Assembly: GCA_021396245.1 (NCBI GenBank)
Contig: WNYE01000018.1
Span: 124,001 to 188,000 of the forward strand
Direction: 5' to 3'
Length of the DNA stretch: 64,000 nucleotides
Source: Sporothrix humicola
Taxonomy: Eukaryota; Ascomycota; Sordariomycetes; Ophiostomatales; Ophiostomataceae
How positions within the stretch are numbered: the first letter of the stretch is position 1; every line of letters begins with the position of its first letter. Below are positions 35,135-45,400 of this stretch, piece by piece. The notes beneath the pieces were generated by a model. It was not told the origin of the DNA. It searched no databases and saw nothing but the letters and a program-made list of their open reading frames with translations. The position numbers and the translations under genes were made by a program.

Positions 35135-38100
35135 ATGGAGGACAACCGCATCTATGACCTGTGCATCGTCACCGACGCAACAGCGTCCATGGGCATCTAC
35201 CTGCACTCCCTCAACGAGTCCCTGCCCGAAATCATCAAAATCTCTGCGCTCACAGGATGCTTCTCCCGCATTGGCATCGTCGCCTACCGCGACTACTGTG
35301 GCGGCGACCTGACCGAGTGGTCGGGCTGGCACGGCCTCGACGACCGCGCCGATCTTGACAGCGTCCCCGCCCACGAAAAGGCCACCCGCCAGCAGCTGCT
35401 AGACTTTGCCAAGCGCCTGGTCCCGGACCACGGCGGCGACTGGCCCGAGGCCGCCAAGACGGGGCTGGCGCGCATGTACGCCAACATGCGGGAAGACGTC
35501 GGCACTGTCGTCGTCTTCTTCACGGATGCGCCCCCGCACACGACCGCCACCGGCGGCACCAACCGGGAACGCGAGATTGCCGCCCTCACCGACGATGCGA
35601 ACCAGTCGCTGTACGGGCCGGAAGGCGCTGCGTTCTACGACTGGGTGTCGCTGACCAAGACGCTGCGCACCGGCCGCAAGCAGGCGCGCGTGTTCAGCAT
35701 TGTGCAGAGCCATCTGGTGGATACACTGGCCCCCTTTACGTACCTGTCGGCACGGACGGGCGGCGCCTGTTTCGAGATCCCGCCCTCGTGCGGCTCGGCC
35801 GTCATCTCCCAGGTCACGCTGGGCATTCTGTTGACCTGGATGGGCGTGGCGAAGAAGGAGGCCCCCAGCACCAGTGCAGGCACTGCCGCGAACCGCAGCA
35901 TTGCCTCGGTCTGCCGCTACCGCGACACCAGCGGCATCAACAAGATCCCCAGCGAGTTCGACGACAAGTGCGAGACCTACTGGGTCCGCAAGGACGTGCC
36001 CGCCGTCACCCGCCAGGTCAAGGAAAACTTCCAAAAGATCGGCGTCACCCTCTCCAACTTCAAGGAGTACGTCGCCGCGCGCAAGCCCGCCATGGCCGAT
36101 TTCTCCGTGCGCTACAAGACCGACGTCGCCTACCGCGATCTCGTCATCACCAACCTGGAAGATATCATCAAGACGGACGTCACCGCCGTCACCGTCAACC
36201 CCATCTTTGGCAGTCTATGGCGCACTGTCTGCAACGACCGCACCAACGAAGGCCGCGACCACCTGCTGAGTCTGTTTAGCGTGCAGGTCGACAGCATTAC
36301 TGATCTTGACAAGAAGTCCCGCCTCAAACTGTGGCTCGAAGAGTCGTACGACTACGAGGCCGAGATCCTCGAAATGGTCGCCTCCGTGCCCGCTGCCGAG
36401 CAGTTCCCCTGTGTCCTGCGCGACCCCACCATTGACTTTGCCAAGCTGGCCGGCGAGGGCGAGGACGACGAGAACGCCGCCAAGGAACTCACCCGCGCCG
36501 ACCTGCTCGAGATTGGCCGCTCCTGTGACGCCAAGATCCTGCGCCGTCTCGGCCGCACGCTCGCCCGCCTAACCTATGTCGCCACCGAGGCCGATCTGCC
36601 TGCCCACCTGGATCTCAAGACGGCCGCTCCCGGCGAGCCCGGCTATGTCACCCGCATCCCGCTGGCCCTTGCCCGTCCTGAGTACAACCGCAAGTTCTGG
36701 AAGGTCTTGCTGCACACCATTGTCCCCGGAACCATGCTGGGCCCGCGTCCGGCCGCACTGTTGGCTGCCCTGTCTCTGCGTATGGGCATGGCCCCGCTGC
36801 GCGACGCCGCCGACCGCCAGCTGCTCAACTTTGCGCCCAAGTGGAACACGCTCGACATCCCCGAGACCTGGAACACCAACTGTTTGAACTTGTTGCTATC
36901 GGCCGACCAGGACTACGCGGGCCGCGTCGTCGCTGGCACCACAGCCCCCGTTGATCCTGCCACCAAGACGCCCACTGCCGTCCTCAGTGACGCCGACCGT
37001 GCTCTCTTCAAGGCCCTGGTCGACTACAAGCTCGCCGAGATCAACCTGGGCACAACCCTAACCGCGCGCGTCGGCTGGCAGCCCGACAAGACCAAGACCG
37101 CCATGGGCCCCACCACCGTCTGCCGCGTCTGCCACTTCCCGCGCTCGGTCACCATCATGTCCGCCAAGGGCATCTGCGGCATGTGCGACAAGGACGCCTG
37201 CACCTGCGCCACCCCGGCGATCCACGACGAGTACGTCGCCGCCAACGTGTCCGCCGAAGACACCGCCACCACCCCGTTGTGGTGGGTCGAGTGCAGCGTG
37301 CGCGCCTGCCGCAGCCAGTATGTGGTCTACAACCCGGACAAGCTGCGCGTGCGCCCCAAGTGCCACTACTGTCGTAACGCCGGCACCAAGTCGGACGACA
37401 GCGAGGCCGTCACCACCGCGCCCTTTGTCGAGTGCCATAAGTGCCTGAGCCGCATCATCTGGCCGACCGCCTACCGTCCGGCGAGCCTCGACACCAAGGC
37501 GTACGAGTGTCCTGCGTGCACCGCCGGCGTAGCCACTGTCGTGGACGTTGCCACGGATGCGCGCCAGCTCATTGACGAGAACCATCGCGAGTGGCTGCTC
37601 CGCAACACGGGCGGCAAGATCCTCGAGCCCTTCAACGGCCGCAGTCTGTTCTACACCATCTCGAACGCCGGAACCAAGGGCTTCGCCGACGCTGTCGAGG
37701 TGCTCCCCAACGGCGGCAAGGGCGTCAAGCTCACCATCAAGGGCAAGGCCGTCCGCAACGCCGACGCCGTCGTCGCCGAGCTGTCCCGCTGGATCAGCTC
37801 CCGCCGCGCCGAGGCCGAGGCCTGCAGCCTGTGCTTCTCAACTTTCAGCAAGAAGAGACTCCGCACCGCCTGTGGCCGTCGCGGCTGCGAACAGCGCATC
37901 TGCGACAGCTGCCACCGCGACTGGTACGGCCTCAACGGCCGCGGCAAGATTCTCAATGTGGCCGCCCTGCACTGCCCCTTTTGCCGCCGCCAGCCCGCTC
38001 CCTCGGTCGTCTCCGCTTTCGGCCTGAACGTCCTGGGCAACCTCAAGGCCGCCGTCGACAACGCCGGCACCTGGATCTATGCCTGGTGCAACGACTGCGG

Positions 38101-38455
38101 CCTTGCCCAGGAGTTTGCACAGCGCGTCTGTGCCCGCGGCGCCCCACTCGAAGTGTCCGAGTGGCAGTGTGACGAGTGCGAAGTCAAGGCGGCCGAGCAA
38201 AGGGGGGAGGAGGGTTTGCGCCACAAGCCGTGCCCCGGCTGCGGCACCATGACCGAGAAGATGGGCGGCTGCGACCACATTGCGTGCACCGTCGAGGGCT
38301 GCAACTGCCACTGGTGCTTCTTCTGCGGCAAGGAGGTCGACCACAACGAGATCTACAACCACATGAGCGAGGAGCACGGCGGCTGGTACGACGGCGCGGA
38401 TGAGGAAGTGGACAACGAGTATGACGAGGAGTATGACAGCGATTATGGGCGGTAG
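35135..38455 (+). CDS. vWA-domain protein with RBR-type E3 ubiquitin ligase module
   Basis: One exon of 1106 residues. Residues about 7-190 are a von Willebrand factor A domain with a MIDAS-like D14-A-T16-A-S18 at the end of the first strand and FTDAPPH further on. The middle (about 200-650) is helical without a recognised fold. From about 660 to 810 come several Cys pairs (CRVCHFPRS, CGMCDKDAC, ECSVRACRSQY, CHYC, CHKC, CPAC), probably zinc ribbons. The C-terminus reads as RING1 (about 896-950, CSLCF...CPFCRRQ), an IBR-like segment (about 965-1020) and Rcat (about 1029-1066, CPGCGTMTEKMGGCDHIAC...CHWCFFCGKEV). C1046 in the GGCDH motif matches the catalytic, ubiquitin-accepting cysteine of RBR ligases. 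A very acidic tail ends the protein. The substrate is unknown; the vWA domain probably recruits it. Confidence 0.9.
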   Translation: MEDNRIYDLCIVTDATASMGIYLHSLNESLPEIIKISALTGCFSRIGIVAYRDYCGGDLTEWSGWHGLDDRADLDSVPAHEKATRQQLLDFAKRLVPDHGGDWPEAAKTGLARMYANMREDVGTVVVFFTDAPPHTTATGGTNREREIAALTDDANQSLYGPEGAAFYDWVSLTKTLRTGRKQARVFSIVQSHLVDTLAPFTYLSARTGGACFEIPPSCGSAVISQVTLGILLTWMGVAKKEAPSTSAGTAANRSIASVCRYRDTSGINKIPSEFDDKCETYWVRKDVPAVTRQVKENFQKIGVTLSNFKEYVAARKPAMADFSVRYKTDVAYRDLVITNLEDIIKTDVTAVTVNPIFGSLWRTVCNDRTNEGRDHLLSLFSVQVDSITDLDKKSRLKLWLEESYDYEAEILEMVASVPAAEQFPCVLRDPTIDFAKLAGEGEDDENAAKELTRADLLEIGRSCDAKILRRLGRTLARLTYVATEADLPAHLDLKTAAPGEPGYVTRIPLALARPEYNRKFWKVLLHTIVPGTMLGPRPAALLAALSLRMGMAPLRDAADRQLLNFAPKWNTLDIPETWNTNCLNLLLSADQDYAGRVVAGTTAPVDPATKTPTAVLSDADRALFKALVDYKLAEINLGTTLTARVGWQPDKTKTAMGPTTVCRVCHFPRSVTIMSAKGICGMCDKDACTCATPAIHDEYVAANVSAEDTATTPLWWVECSVRACRSQYVVYNPDKLRVRPKCHYCRNAGTKSDDSEAVTTAPFVECHKCLSRIIWPTAYRPASLDTKAYECPACTAGVATVVDVATDARQLIDENHREWLLRNTGGKILEPFNGRSLFYTISNAGTKGFADAVEVLPNGGKGVKLTIKGKAVRNADAVVAELSRWISSRRAEAEACSLCFSTFSKKRLRTACGRRGCEQRICDSCHRDWYGLNGRGKILNVAALHCPFCRRQPAPSVVSAFGLNVLGNLKAAVDNAGTWIYAWCNDCGLAQEFAQRVCARGAPLEVSEWQCDECEVKAAEQRGEEGLRHKPCPGCGTMTEKMGGCDHIACTVEGCNCHWCFFCGKEVDHNEIYNHMSEEHGGWYDGADEEVDNEYDEEYDSDYGR

Positions 38456-39422
38456 ACGAAACGGGGCGTTTTTTTTTCTGTGGTGTTGCGTTTTGACCTG
38501 TCTTTTCTGTTTTCGATTCGTTTTGTTATTTTCTTTTGCTGTTCTGTTTGTTAGAGATATCATGATACGACGGACCGTATGCGTAATGAGTTTGAATTGG
38601 CTATTCATAGAATGATAATTGACATACCTTGAAACAAATGTCCGTCACTTATGACCTGCAACAGAAGCTATGATGAACTGTATGCCTTATCATACTAACG
38701 AGGACAAAAGGATGTAAGAAACATGGAGGCAAACGTGGCAATGATCGAAGAAAAGGGGTAAGCTCGGTCGCACCTTCCATATAACATTCAACAGTTCGGC
38801 AGGAGCCATGTATGTATCTGACTTATGTTAAAATGGAAGGTACGCAAGCTCCTGGATTCAATCGTAATTTGGAAAGAGCAAACCAACAGTCTTTATGTTC
38901 TCTCTAATTGATCACTACTGGATAATTTGAATACAGTTTAATTTTGATATAAGTTTTGATTGTTAATTTTGAGGAGGCTGTGCTATGGTGCTATTTGTGA
39001 AGTGAGCGACGCGTTGCAAGAGGTGTTGTGCATGTGACGTGAGTGGTCTAAACTGGTATATAAATGACAAAAAAAGGAAATCAACAAAGGGAAATAGGGC
39101 ATAATAGATGACACGTTCAAGAGTCACCTTGTAGATCATAGAAACCATCCTAGCATAACGTCGTCATAAGTTTGTTGAGAATAAAGAAGACTGTGCTGCT
39201 CCGGTTGCTGCAGGGTCCTCCTCTTTTGTATGTTCATGAGAATAAAAAGACAAAATAAATGGGGGACATAAAATAAAAGCAAATAATAAAAGGGGTGAAA
39301 ATAGAAAAGAAAAAAAACTTTTGTTTACCCTGATCCCTTCTTCATTACGTCATCGTCAATTGTGGGTTTTCTTTTTTCTTCTTCTTTCTTCTTCATCAAC
39401 TTCTCCTGGCACCGGTCTCTCC
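38456..39422. other. convergent AT-rich intergenic region
   Basis: Lies between the stop codons of the RBR gene and the karyopherin gene. AT-rich with T-rich and A-rich 3' UTR-like ends. No gene seen. Confidence 0.6.
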
Positions 39423-42400
39423 CTAGTTCAGCTTGGACACGATCTGCTGGACGAGAGCGCGGGTCTCGGCGTCCAGCTGGTCCTCGGGCGCGCCCAGGAC
39501 GGCCTGGAAGACAGGCACAAGCTGGGGCGTCAGCTGCTGCACCGTGGGCTCGTTGTGCTCGTACAGGCCGTAGAGACAAGTGTAAATGTTCTTGTTCTCC
39601 TCGTAGTCCTCCTTGAGCGGCAGACGGGCCACAACGGCCGGCAGGTAGTCGCCAATGGGCACCTGGTCGGGGTGGGCGGTGATCAGGCGGCACAGGGCGC
39701 CGGCGGCGTTGTCGTACATGCGGTGGCCCTCGTCATCCATGGCCAGCAGGCGCTCGAGCTTCTCGAGGATGGTGGGGTAGGCAGCCAGGTAGGTCTTGCT
39801 GTCGGTGGAGCTGGTGACGAGCTGGCCGGCAGCGAAGGCGGCGTTGCTCTTGGTCTCGAGGTCCTCGTCGCTGAGGCGGTGGACAATCAGCTTTAGGAGG
39901 GGAGTGGTGTAGGGGGTGACAGTGTTGCCCATGCCGCCAATGCAGCTGGCAATGGTGCCAATGGCCGACGAGCGCTCGTAGGACTCGTTGGAGCTGGCAA
40001 TCTTGGTGATGGGCTTCTCGAAGATCTTCCACAGCTCGCCGAAAGCGGGGCCGATGGCAGTAGCGAGGGCCATGACGACGTCGAGGGCCGTCTCAACGAC
40101 GAGCCAGTCGTACTCGGAGCTCTCCTCGGCGGTCTGGACATCCTCCTCGTCGCCGGCATCCTGCTGGCAGGGGTGCGAGCGGGTGATGATCTGGCCAAGG
40201 ACGGAGACGATCTCCTGAACGGCGTTCTCTTGGGCGAGGACGGCAGGGCCGCAGGTCTCGAGGGCAGCCGAGACGTTGCGGTTGACGTCGGTAACGACAT
40301 CACTGTACTGTTAGCCATGGCTCTTTGTAAAAATGTATATGAGGAGCAAAAGTGGAAATTGTGAGAAAGAAAATGGCAGCAGCATGAATCAGACAGGTAG
40401 ATTAAACGTTTTCGCAGCATTCGCACATTGTGCGTCTGAGTGAGCTGGGTGTAACGCAAGGTGATCATCATGTGATGCGCTGCCATTGAGGGGTATGGAA
40501 GGGGTATAAAAAATTCTGGTAAAAATTGTAAAGGTGGGGTTGAAACTTACCGCTCAATCTCGTCGGTCCACAGGTCGAGGGTGGGACGGACGACCATCTC
40601 GGCGAGCTTGGTCAGCAGAGGGGTGGGCGCAGCCTTGGGCGGGAAGCCGGGGGTCCACTTGGTGCCGGTGGACTCCTCGGTCAGCTGCCAGACGCGGGCG
40701 TACGAGCGCCACAGCATGCCGACGGCGGCCTTGCGGACACCGCCGTAGTGGTGCTCGGTCAGGTCGACAGCGGCGCTGACGGCCTTCTCGAGGAACTCCT
40801 GCATCTCCTCCTCGCCGCAGGCGTTGGAGATGATGTCGCCGAGAACCTCAATGGCGACCTCCTTCTCCTCGGCCTCGCTGTCGATGCCGGCCCAGTCGTC
40901 GTCGTCGTCGCTATCGTCGTCGTCGCCCATCAGGTCGGAGTCGTCGAGGTCAGCAGCATCCAGGTCCTCAATCTTGACTTTCTTGCCGCCGACCATGACA
41001 TTGCCCGAAACACCGCCAGCAGCGATGATGGCCTTCTCCTCGTCGGTCAGGTTGATGACGGTGTCGTCGTTGTCGCTGTCGAGAGCCTCGAGCAGGGTCT
41101 TGAGGACGCCGGGCAGGAAGGGCTTGAAGTCCTTGCCGTAGACCTTGGCGAGCGACGACCAGAAGATGAAGCTGCTCTCCTTGAGGCGCTCGTCGTCGAG
41201 GGTCAGGCCCTCCTCGCTGGCCTTCATGAGGTCAACGACATACGGCTGGAACAGCTTGGAGCCGACAGCGACGGCAATGCGGCCAATCGAGTCGAGGACG
41301 GCGCTGCGCAGCTGCAGCTCGAGCTCCTCGCCCTTGATGGTGGCGTAGTTGCCGAGAGCCTGCATGCTCTTGTCAAAGTAGGGAGCAAAGTCCTGCTCAA
41401 GGGGCTCAGCAATGGCACCGAGGGCGCCGGCGGCGGCAATCTTGACGCGCAGGTCGGGGTGGTCGAACAGCTGGCCAATGGGCTCGATCATCTGGAGGGC
41501 GTACTGCTTCATGGTGTCGCCTTTGAGGCCGTTGGAGACGGAATCGAAAGCAGTGCAGACGGCGCGGATGACCTGGCTGTTCTTCTTGGCGGCGGCCTCG
41601 TCGGAGGTAGCGACCATGGAGGCCTGCAGGTTCTTAAGCAGAGCCGTCATGATAGCGTCGTGCTCGACGGCAATCGACTCGGGCATCTCCTCGGCCAGGC
41701 CGGTTAGACCGACCAGCGAGGCGTGGCGCACAGTCTCGTCGGGGTCGTTGAGCAGCTGGATGACAATGGGCAGGATCGTCTTGAGCTGGGTGTTGACAAA
41801 GTCGGGGGCGCCCTCGGCGCAGTTGCCGAGAGCCAGGATACCGGCCTTGCGCAGGGCAGGGTCGGCGGACGAGGCGTACTTGGGGAACTCGTCCAGCAGA
41901 GGGACAAGGACCTGGCGGGGCGGCAGCGAGCTGGCCAGCGAGTCGAGCAGGCTCAGGGCCAGGTGGCCGGGGGTCTCCTCGTCAATGGACTCGTCGTCGC
42001 CAATCTCGGTCAAAATCTCCATGCCCTTGATGACAAGGTGGGCAGCCATGTCCTTCATGGCCTGGATCTTGAGGCGGCGGTAGTGGACGGTCTGGGTCAG
42101 GTAGGACATGGCCTGGACACGGACATCGTCGTCGGCCTCCTTGTTGGCGGACAGCTCGATCATGAACTGGACCAGGCTCTTCAGGTGCACACCAACGAAA
42201 GCGGGGCTGAACACCAGGAACTGCTGCAGGACGTCAAAGACCGACTGGATCTTGTCGTCGTCGCCGGCGTCGACGGCGTTCTTGAGCACAATGCCCATCT
42301 GGGGGACCAGGTTGCGGACAGCGGCAACAGCGTCCTCGTCCTCGTCCTCGTCGGCCTCGATCAGCACCAGCAGGGCGCCGACGGACAGGACGGTGTTGAT

Positions 42401-43053
42401 CTGGACATCGGCGCTGGCGGGGTCCTTGATCAGCTCGGCGAACAGGCCGAGCAGCTTCTTGACGTGGTCCTTGTAGATGACGGGGTTGGCCTCGAGGGTG
42501 GAGTATATTATGTAGGAGCCGATCTCGCGCTGGGCGGGCTCGCTGCTGGTGGCCAGGGTGAAGAGGGCGGGCAGCAGCTCGGGCCACTCGCCGTCGTCAA
42601 AGTCAAAGGTGGCAATGGCGGCGACGAGGTGGGCGTCCGAGTGGCGGCACTTTGCGTTCTGCTCCTTGAGGGTGGCCTCGAGCAGGTGCTTGCGGACGGC
42701 GGTCTTCTGGTCGGCGGTGGGGGCCTTCCAGTGGCGCGGCACGAGGCGGGCGGCCTGGACGGCGGCCTGCTGGCGGACGTTCACGTCGGCATGGGTGCAG
42801 ACGATCTCGATGAGGGCGAGCAGGGACTCGGGGTGCGAGTAGTAGTTCTTTTGGAGCTCGGCCGTGATGGCCTTGATTCTTGTGGTGTCGGCTGGGAAGG
42901 AGTTAGCGAGTGTTAAGAGAAAGGGGGAAGGAGACGAGATGGAAGGTTGGGAGCAGGAGGAAAGAGCGACGGGACGCAAGGGAGCAAAGGGAAGGAGTGA
43001 GACATACGGATCTGGCTCTCCTGGAGCAGACTGGCAAGCTTCTGGCTGTCCAT
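39423..43053 (-). CDS. KAP123: karyopherin beta, Kap123 / importin-4 type
   Basis: Three coding exons, 43053-43008, 42891-40551 and 40302-39423, give 1088 residues. Intron 1 (116 nt) has GTATGT, GCTAAC and CCCAG. Intron 2 (248 nt) has GTAAGT, GCTAAC and ACAG, and carries a candidate snoRNA. Junctions restore ESQIPDTTRIKAITAEL and DEIERDVVTDVNRNV, both typical of the family. The protein is an all-helical HEAT-repeat array. It starts with the importin-beta N-terminal region (residues about 20-130), has acidic loops near residue 195 and at about 665-690 (a run of Asp), and ends with the Kap123-like LPLKEDYEENKNIYTCLYGLY region. Kap123 carries ribosomal proteins and histones H3/H4 into the nucleus through the pore, released by Ran-GTP. 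Length is close to the yeast protein (about 1110). Confidence 0.95.
40372..40487 (-). ncRNA. candidate intronic C/D-box snoRNA (snR71/U29-like guide)
   Basis: Lies inside the 248-nt second intron of the karyopherin gene, on the same strand. On the RNA strand a terminal stem pairs AATGGCAGC (40487-40479) with GCTGCCATT (40380-40372), nine perfect pairs, extended by GCAT/ATGC after one bulge. Inside the stem are a C box ATGATGA (40471-40465) and a D box CTGA (40392-40389). A D'-like CAGA is at 40438-40435. The bases before it, ACCCAGCTCAC, pair over 11 bp with GUGAGCUGGGU of the highly conserved 25S rRNA region next to the A-loop. The fifth base upstream of D' faces the adenosine equal to yeast A2946, the known snR71 (human U29) methylation site. 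The rRNA sequence is from memory; the D' box is non-canonical and C' is weak. Confidence 0.72.
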
Positions 43054-43415
43054 TGTGGCTGTTTGGGTATGAGACACAAGATGATGACAGGAAGAAGGAA
43101 GGGGAAAAAAAAGGAGAGAAGGGAAGGGAAGAAGAGAAGAAAAGAAGGAGAGAAAAAGACAAGAGCAAAACAAGAGGAGGTCAGAGAGGGGAGGCAGAAG
43201 AAAAAAAAAAGAGAAAAATAGGTCGCAGCAGGGCAACGGCGGCGACCGTGGGTGGGTGGGTTGGATGTGGTCCCTGCCAGAGGGAAAAGAGAAAAATTTT
43301 GGGTTGAAGAAATTCTGCCGTGCAGAAAAAAAAGTTGGGAGCGACAGCAAAAGAGAGACGGGAAATTTGGTGTCCAGTGAGAGGAGCCCGAAAAAAAAAT
43401 CGAAATTAAGGGTGC

Positions 43416-43426
43416 GATAAGATAAG
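43416..43426. promoter_or_regulatory. tandem GATA sites
   Basis: GATAAGATAAG holds two overlapping HGATAR-type sites about 360 bp upstream of the karyopherin ATG. In fungi such sites bind GATA factors (nitrogen, iron or light regulators). Function here is unproven. Confidence 0.4.
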
Positions 43427-43490
43427 AGACGTGTCGCGAGACCCACAGTACCCAATTTACCCCCACCATAAGAGGAAGGCGGCGGGGTAC

Positions 43491-43510
43491 GTGTGGCTAG
43501 GTGTGGCTAG
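43491..43510. repeat. tandem 10-bp direct repeat
   Basis: GTGTGGCTAG is present twice, head to tail. A second small repeat, TAAGCCGTG twice, lies at 43564-43584. Both are between divergent genes and may be promoter elements of either. Confidence 0.6.
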
Positions 43511-44497
43511 TGGGACAGGACGCATTTGGTGTGGACTAGACCAGCGCTATATTTACAGCGGGTTTAAGCCGTGTAAGCCGTGTAAGTCAGTGGAAGACGG
43601 CGGCTTGTTTACAGCGACGCGTAGAAAGTCATAATGAATTCTGGTCCATCACTGACAACACATCTGCGTACATCTGCGCACAAGGAGGAAGAAACACGTG
43701 CGGGCCTGTCCTCCGTCATCTCGGCTGGCCATGCCTCATCACGCGACTGGTCAGACGCCAAATGGACGTTGTCCTTGATCGTCCATCGTTCGTCGGGCCT
43801 GAATTGGGGCAGGCCGGCGTCGACTGGACGAGGAGAAGATCTTGGCACTTTACACGGTTTTTTGTATTCTATTCTCTCCTCGAAAGCGGCCGAGGCGTGC
43901 ATGGGTACAGTGAGCCTTGTCAGACGTGCAGTGACTGGCTCAGCAAGGAGGGAAGGCGAGGATCGCAGAGTTGCACGACAGCTCGACTGAAGACTTGCTG
44001 TGGGACCTCCCGAAGCGTCTTGTTTCGTGTTGTCTGTTGTGTGTCTTGACTGTGTCTTTTGTGTCCAAAATGTCTCCAGAGTGTGTGCTGGGTGCGTGCT
44101 CTGAGTGTCCTGATTCTGTCGATTTTCGTTACTGGCAAAGACTGGGGTTGCACAATGCAGGCTCAGCCTTTTGTGTAGCATATTTCTGCATTTCCCTGTC
44201 GTTTCTCCAGTTTGTTGTCTTGCAGACGTGAGAGCTGGTTTGGTTCTGTAGTCTGTACTCTGGCTGTGGGCTGACCGCTTGTGTATCGTTGCCAGGTGTT
44301 GTTAAATAAGGCCATTCCCTGTTTGGTGGAAAAGTTGAAGCTTTGAAAGTGATGGATTCTGTGACTGAAAGATGTGATATTCAAAAACAATTCGAATTAT
44401 TTACCTTTTTTAAAAAATAAAAAATAAAAGAAAGAACAGAAAAGAAAACAAGAAAAATAAAATCAATATTTCGATACGGCTTGATTTCACAACTACA

Positions 44498-45400
44498 ATG
44501 TCCGGCCATTTAGCCTCGGTCCTTCGACGACACGACGAAATGATGTCCTTTCTCCAAGATCGCCAAGTTGGCGTCAGCAGCAGCAATCCCTTTTCGAGCG
44601 GCGGATTCCCGGGCAGCGGCGGTAACGGAGACGGCGGAAACAGCGGCAGTGGAGGGACGAATACGGGCACAGGGAGTGGCAGTGGCAACGGAAGTGGGAG
44701 CGGGAGTGGGAGTGGTAGTTCGGGTGATGGAAGTGGAAGTTCTGGCAGCGACGGCTCTGGAGGCACTTCTGGCGGCGATACTTCCGGATCCGGCTCTGAT
44801 TCTGGCTCCGGCTCTTCATCTGGTAGCAGCAGCGACACTTATGGCGGCTTTGGTTCTGGCAATGGCAACGGCAGTGGATATCCCAGCAGCAACTCATCCG
44901 GTCTCAGCTCGAACGCCATTGCGGGCATCGCCGTCGGCTCAGTCTTGGCCTTTTTCTTGCTGGCCGCTCTTTTGGTCTGGCTCTGCACTCGCCACCGCCG
45001 CCGACAGCAACTCCAGCAGAAACACGACCAGGAAGTGCTGGCCAAAGAGATGCGGACCAGAGAGAGGGAGAGGCAGGGAGACAATGTGGCGTATGCGAAA
45101 GTGGCCAGCGCAAATGGGAATGGCAATGGATCGCGTTTGGAGCTGCCAGATTTGCCGGCTTTGCCAGACGATCCCCCGGCCTACGAAGAGAGTCAGCGAC
45201 AGGGGAATGTTCACGGAGCCCACAACGTGGGACATCCTCTTTCTGGTCACCAAAATAACGCCGCCGACGTCGAGTATGCCATGGGATCTGTTTCAGATGG
45301 ATTCCGTCAATACAATCCGCCGCAGCCAGTCCACGATGCTGGCGGAAAGGCCGACTTTAATACCCAAGAGAGAAGGCCAGATGCGGGACAGCATTTCTGA
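44498..45400 (+). CDS. single-pass membrane protein with Gly/Ser ectodomain and PPxY motif
   Basis: One exon of 300 residues. Residues about 30-135 are almost pure Gly/Ser with Asn, Thr and Asp, a likely O-glycosylated and disordered extracellular stretch. One transmembrane helix lies at about 139-164 (NAIAGIAVGSVLAFFLLAALLVWLCT), followed by RHRRRQQ, so the positive-inside rule places the C-terminus in the cytosol. The cytosolic tail has a DPPAYEE sequence near residue 225, a PPxY motif recognised by WW domains of Rsp5/Nedd4 ubiquitin ligases. There is no N-terminal signal peptide, so the helix would act as a reverse signal anchor, or an upstream coding exon has been missed. Such Ser-rich single-span proteins are common in fungi, including cell-wall sensors (Wsc/Mid2), but no WSC domain is present. 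The function is unknown. Confidence 0.75.
   Translation: MSGHLASVLRRHDEMMSFLQDRQVGVSSSNPFSSGGFPGSGGNGDGGNSGSGGTNTGTGSGSGNGSGSGSGSGSSGDGSGSSGSDGSGGTSGGDTSGSGSDSGSGSSSGSSSDTYGGFGSGNGNGSGYPSSNSSGLSSNAIAGIAVGSVLAFFLLAALLVWLCTRHRRRQQLQQKHDQEVLAKEMRTRERERQGDNVAYAKVASANGNGNGSRLELPDLPALPDDPPAYEESQRQGNVHGAHNVGHPLSGHQNNAADVEYAMGSVSDGFRQYNPPQPVHDAGGKADFNTQERRPDAGQHF

Larger units (their letters stand above)
43054..44497. other. divergent intergenic region between karyopherin and membrane-protein genes
   Basis: The first 350 bp, upstream of the karyopherin ATG, are purine-rich on the plus strand, so CT-rich in the sense of that gene. Two overlapping GATAAG sites (43416-43426) and two small direct repeats (43491-43510, 43564-43584) follow. 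Open frames on both strands at 43.6-44.2 kb resemble no known protein. The end (44.4-44.48 kb) is A-rich. Confidence 0.5.

Noticed and set aside
38669..38818. Second C/D snoRNA candidate (ATGATGA ... CTGA)
   Set aside because: The boxes are 149 bp apart and no terminal stem pairs around them.
41723..42916. 397-codon plus-strand frame antisense to the karyopherin gene
   Set aside because: A mirror of GC-biased codons on the minus strand. It overlaps clear HEAT-repeat coding sequence.
43609..44181. Open frames on both strands between the karyopherin and membrane-protein genes
   Set aside because: Neither product resembles a known protein and neither has a sensible leader or splice context.
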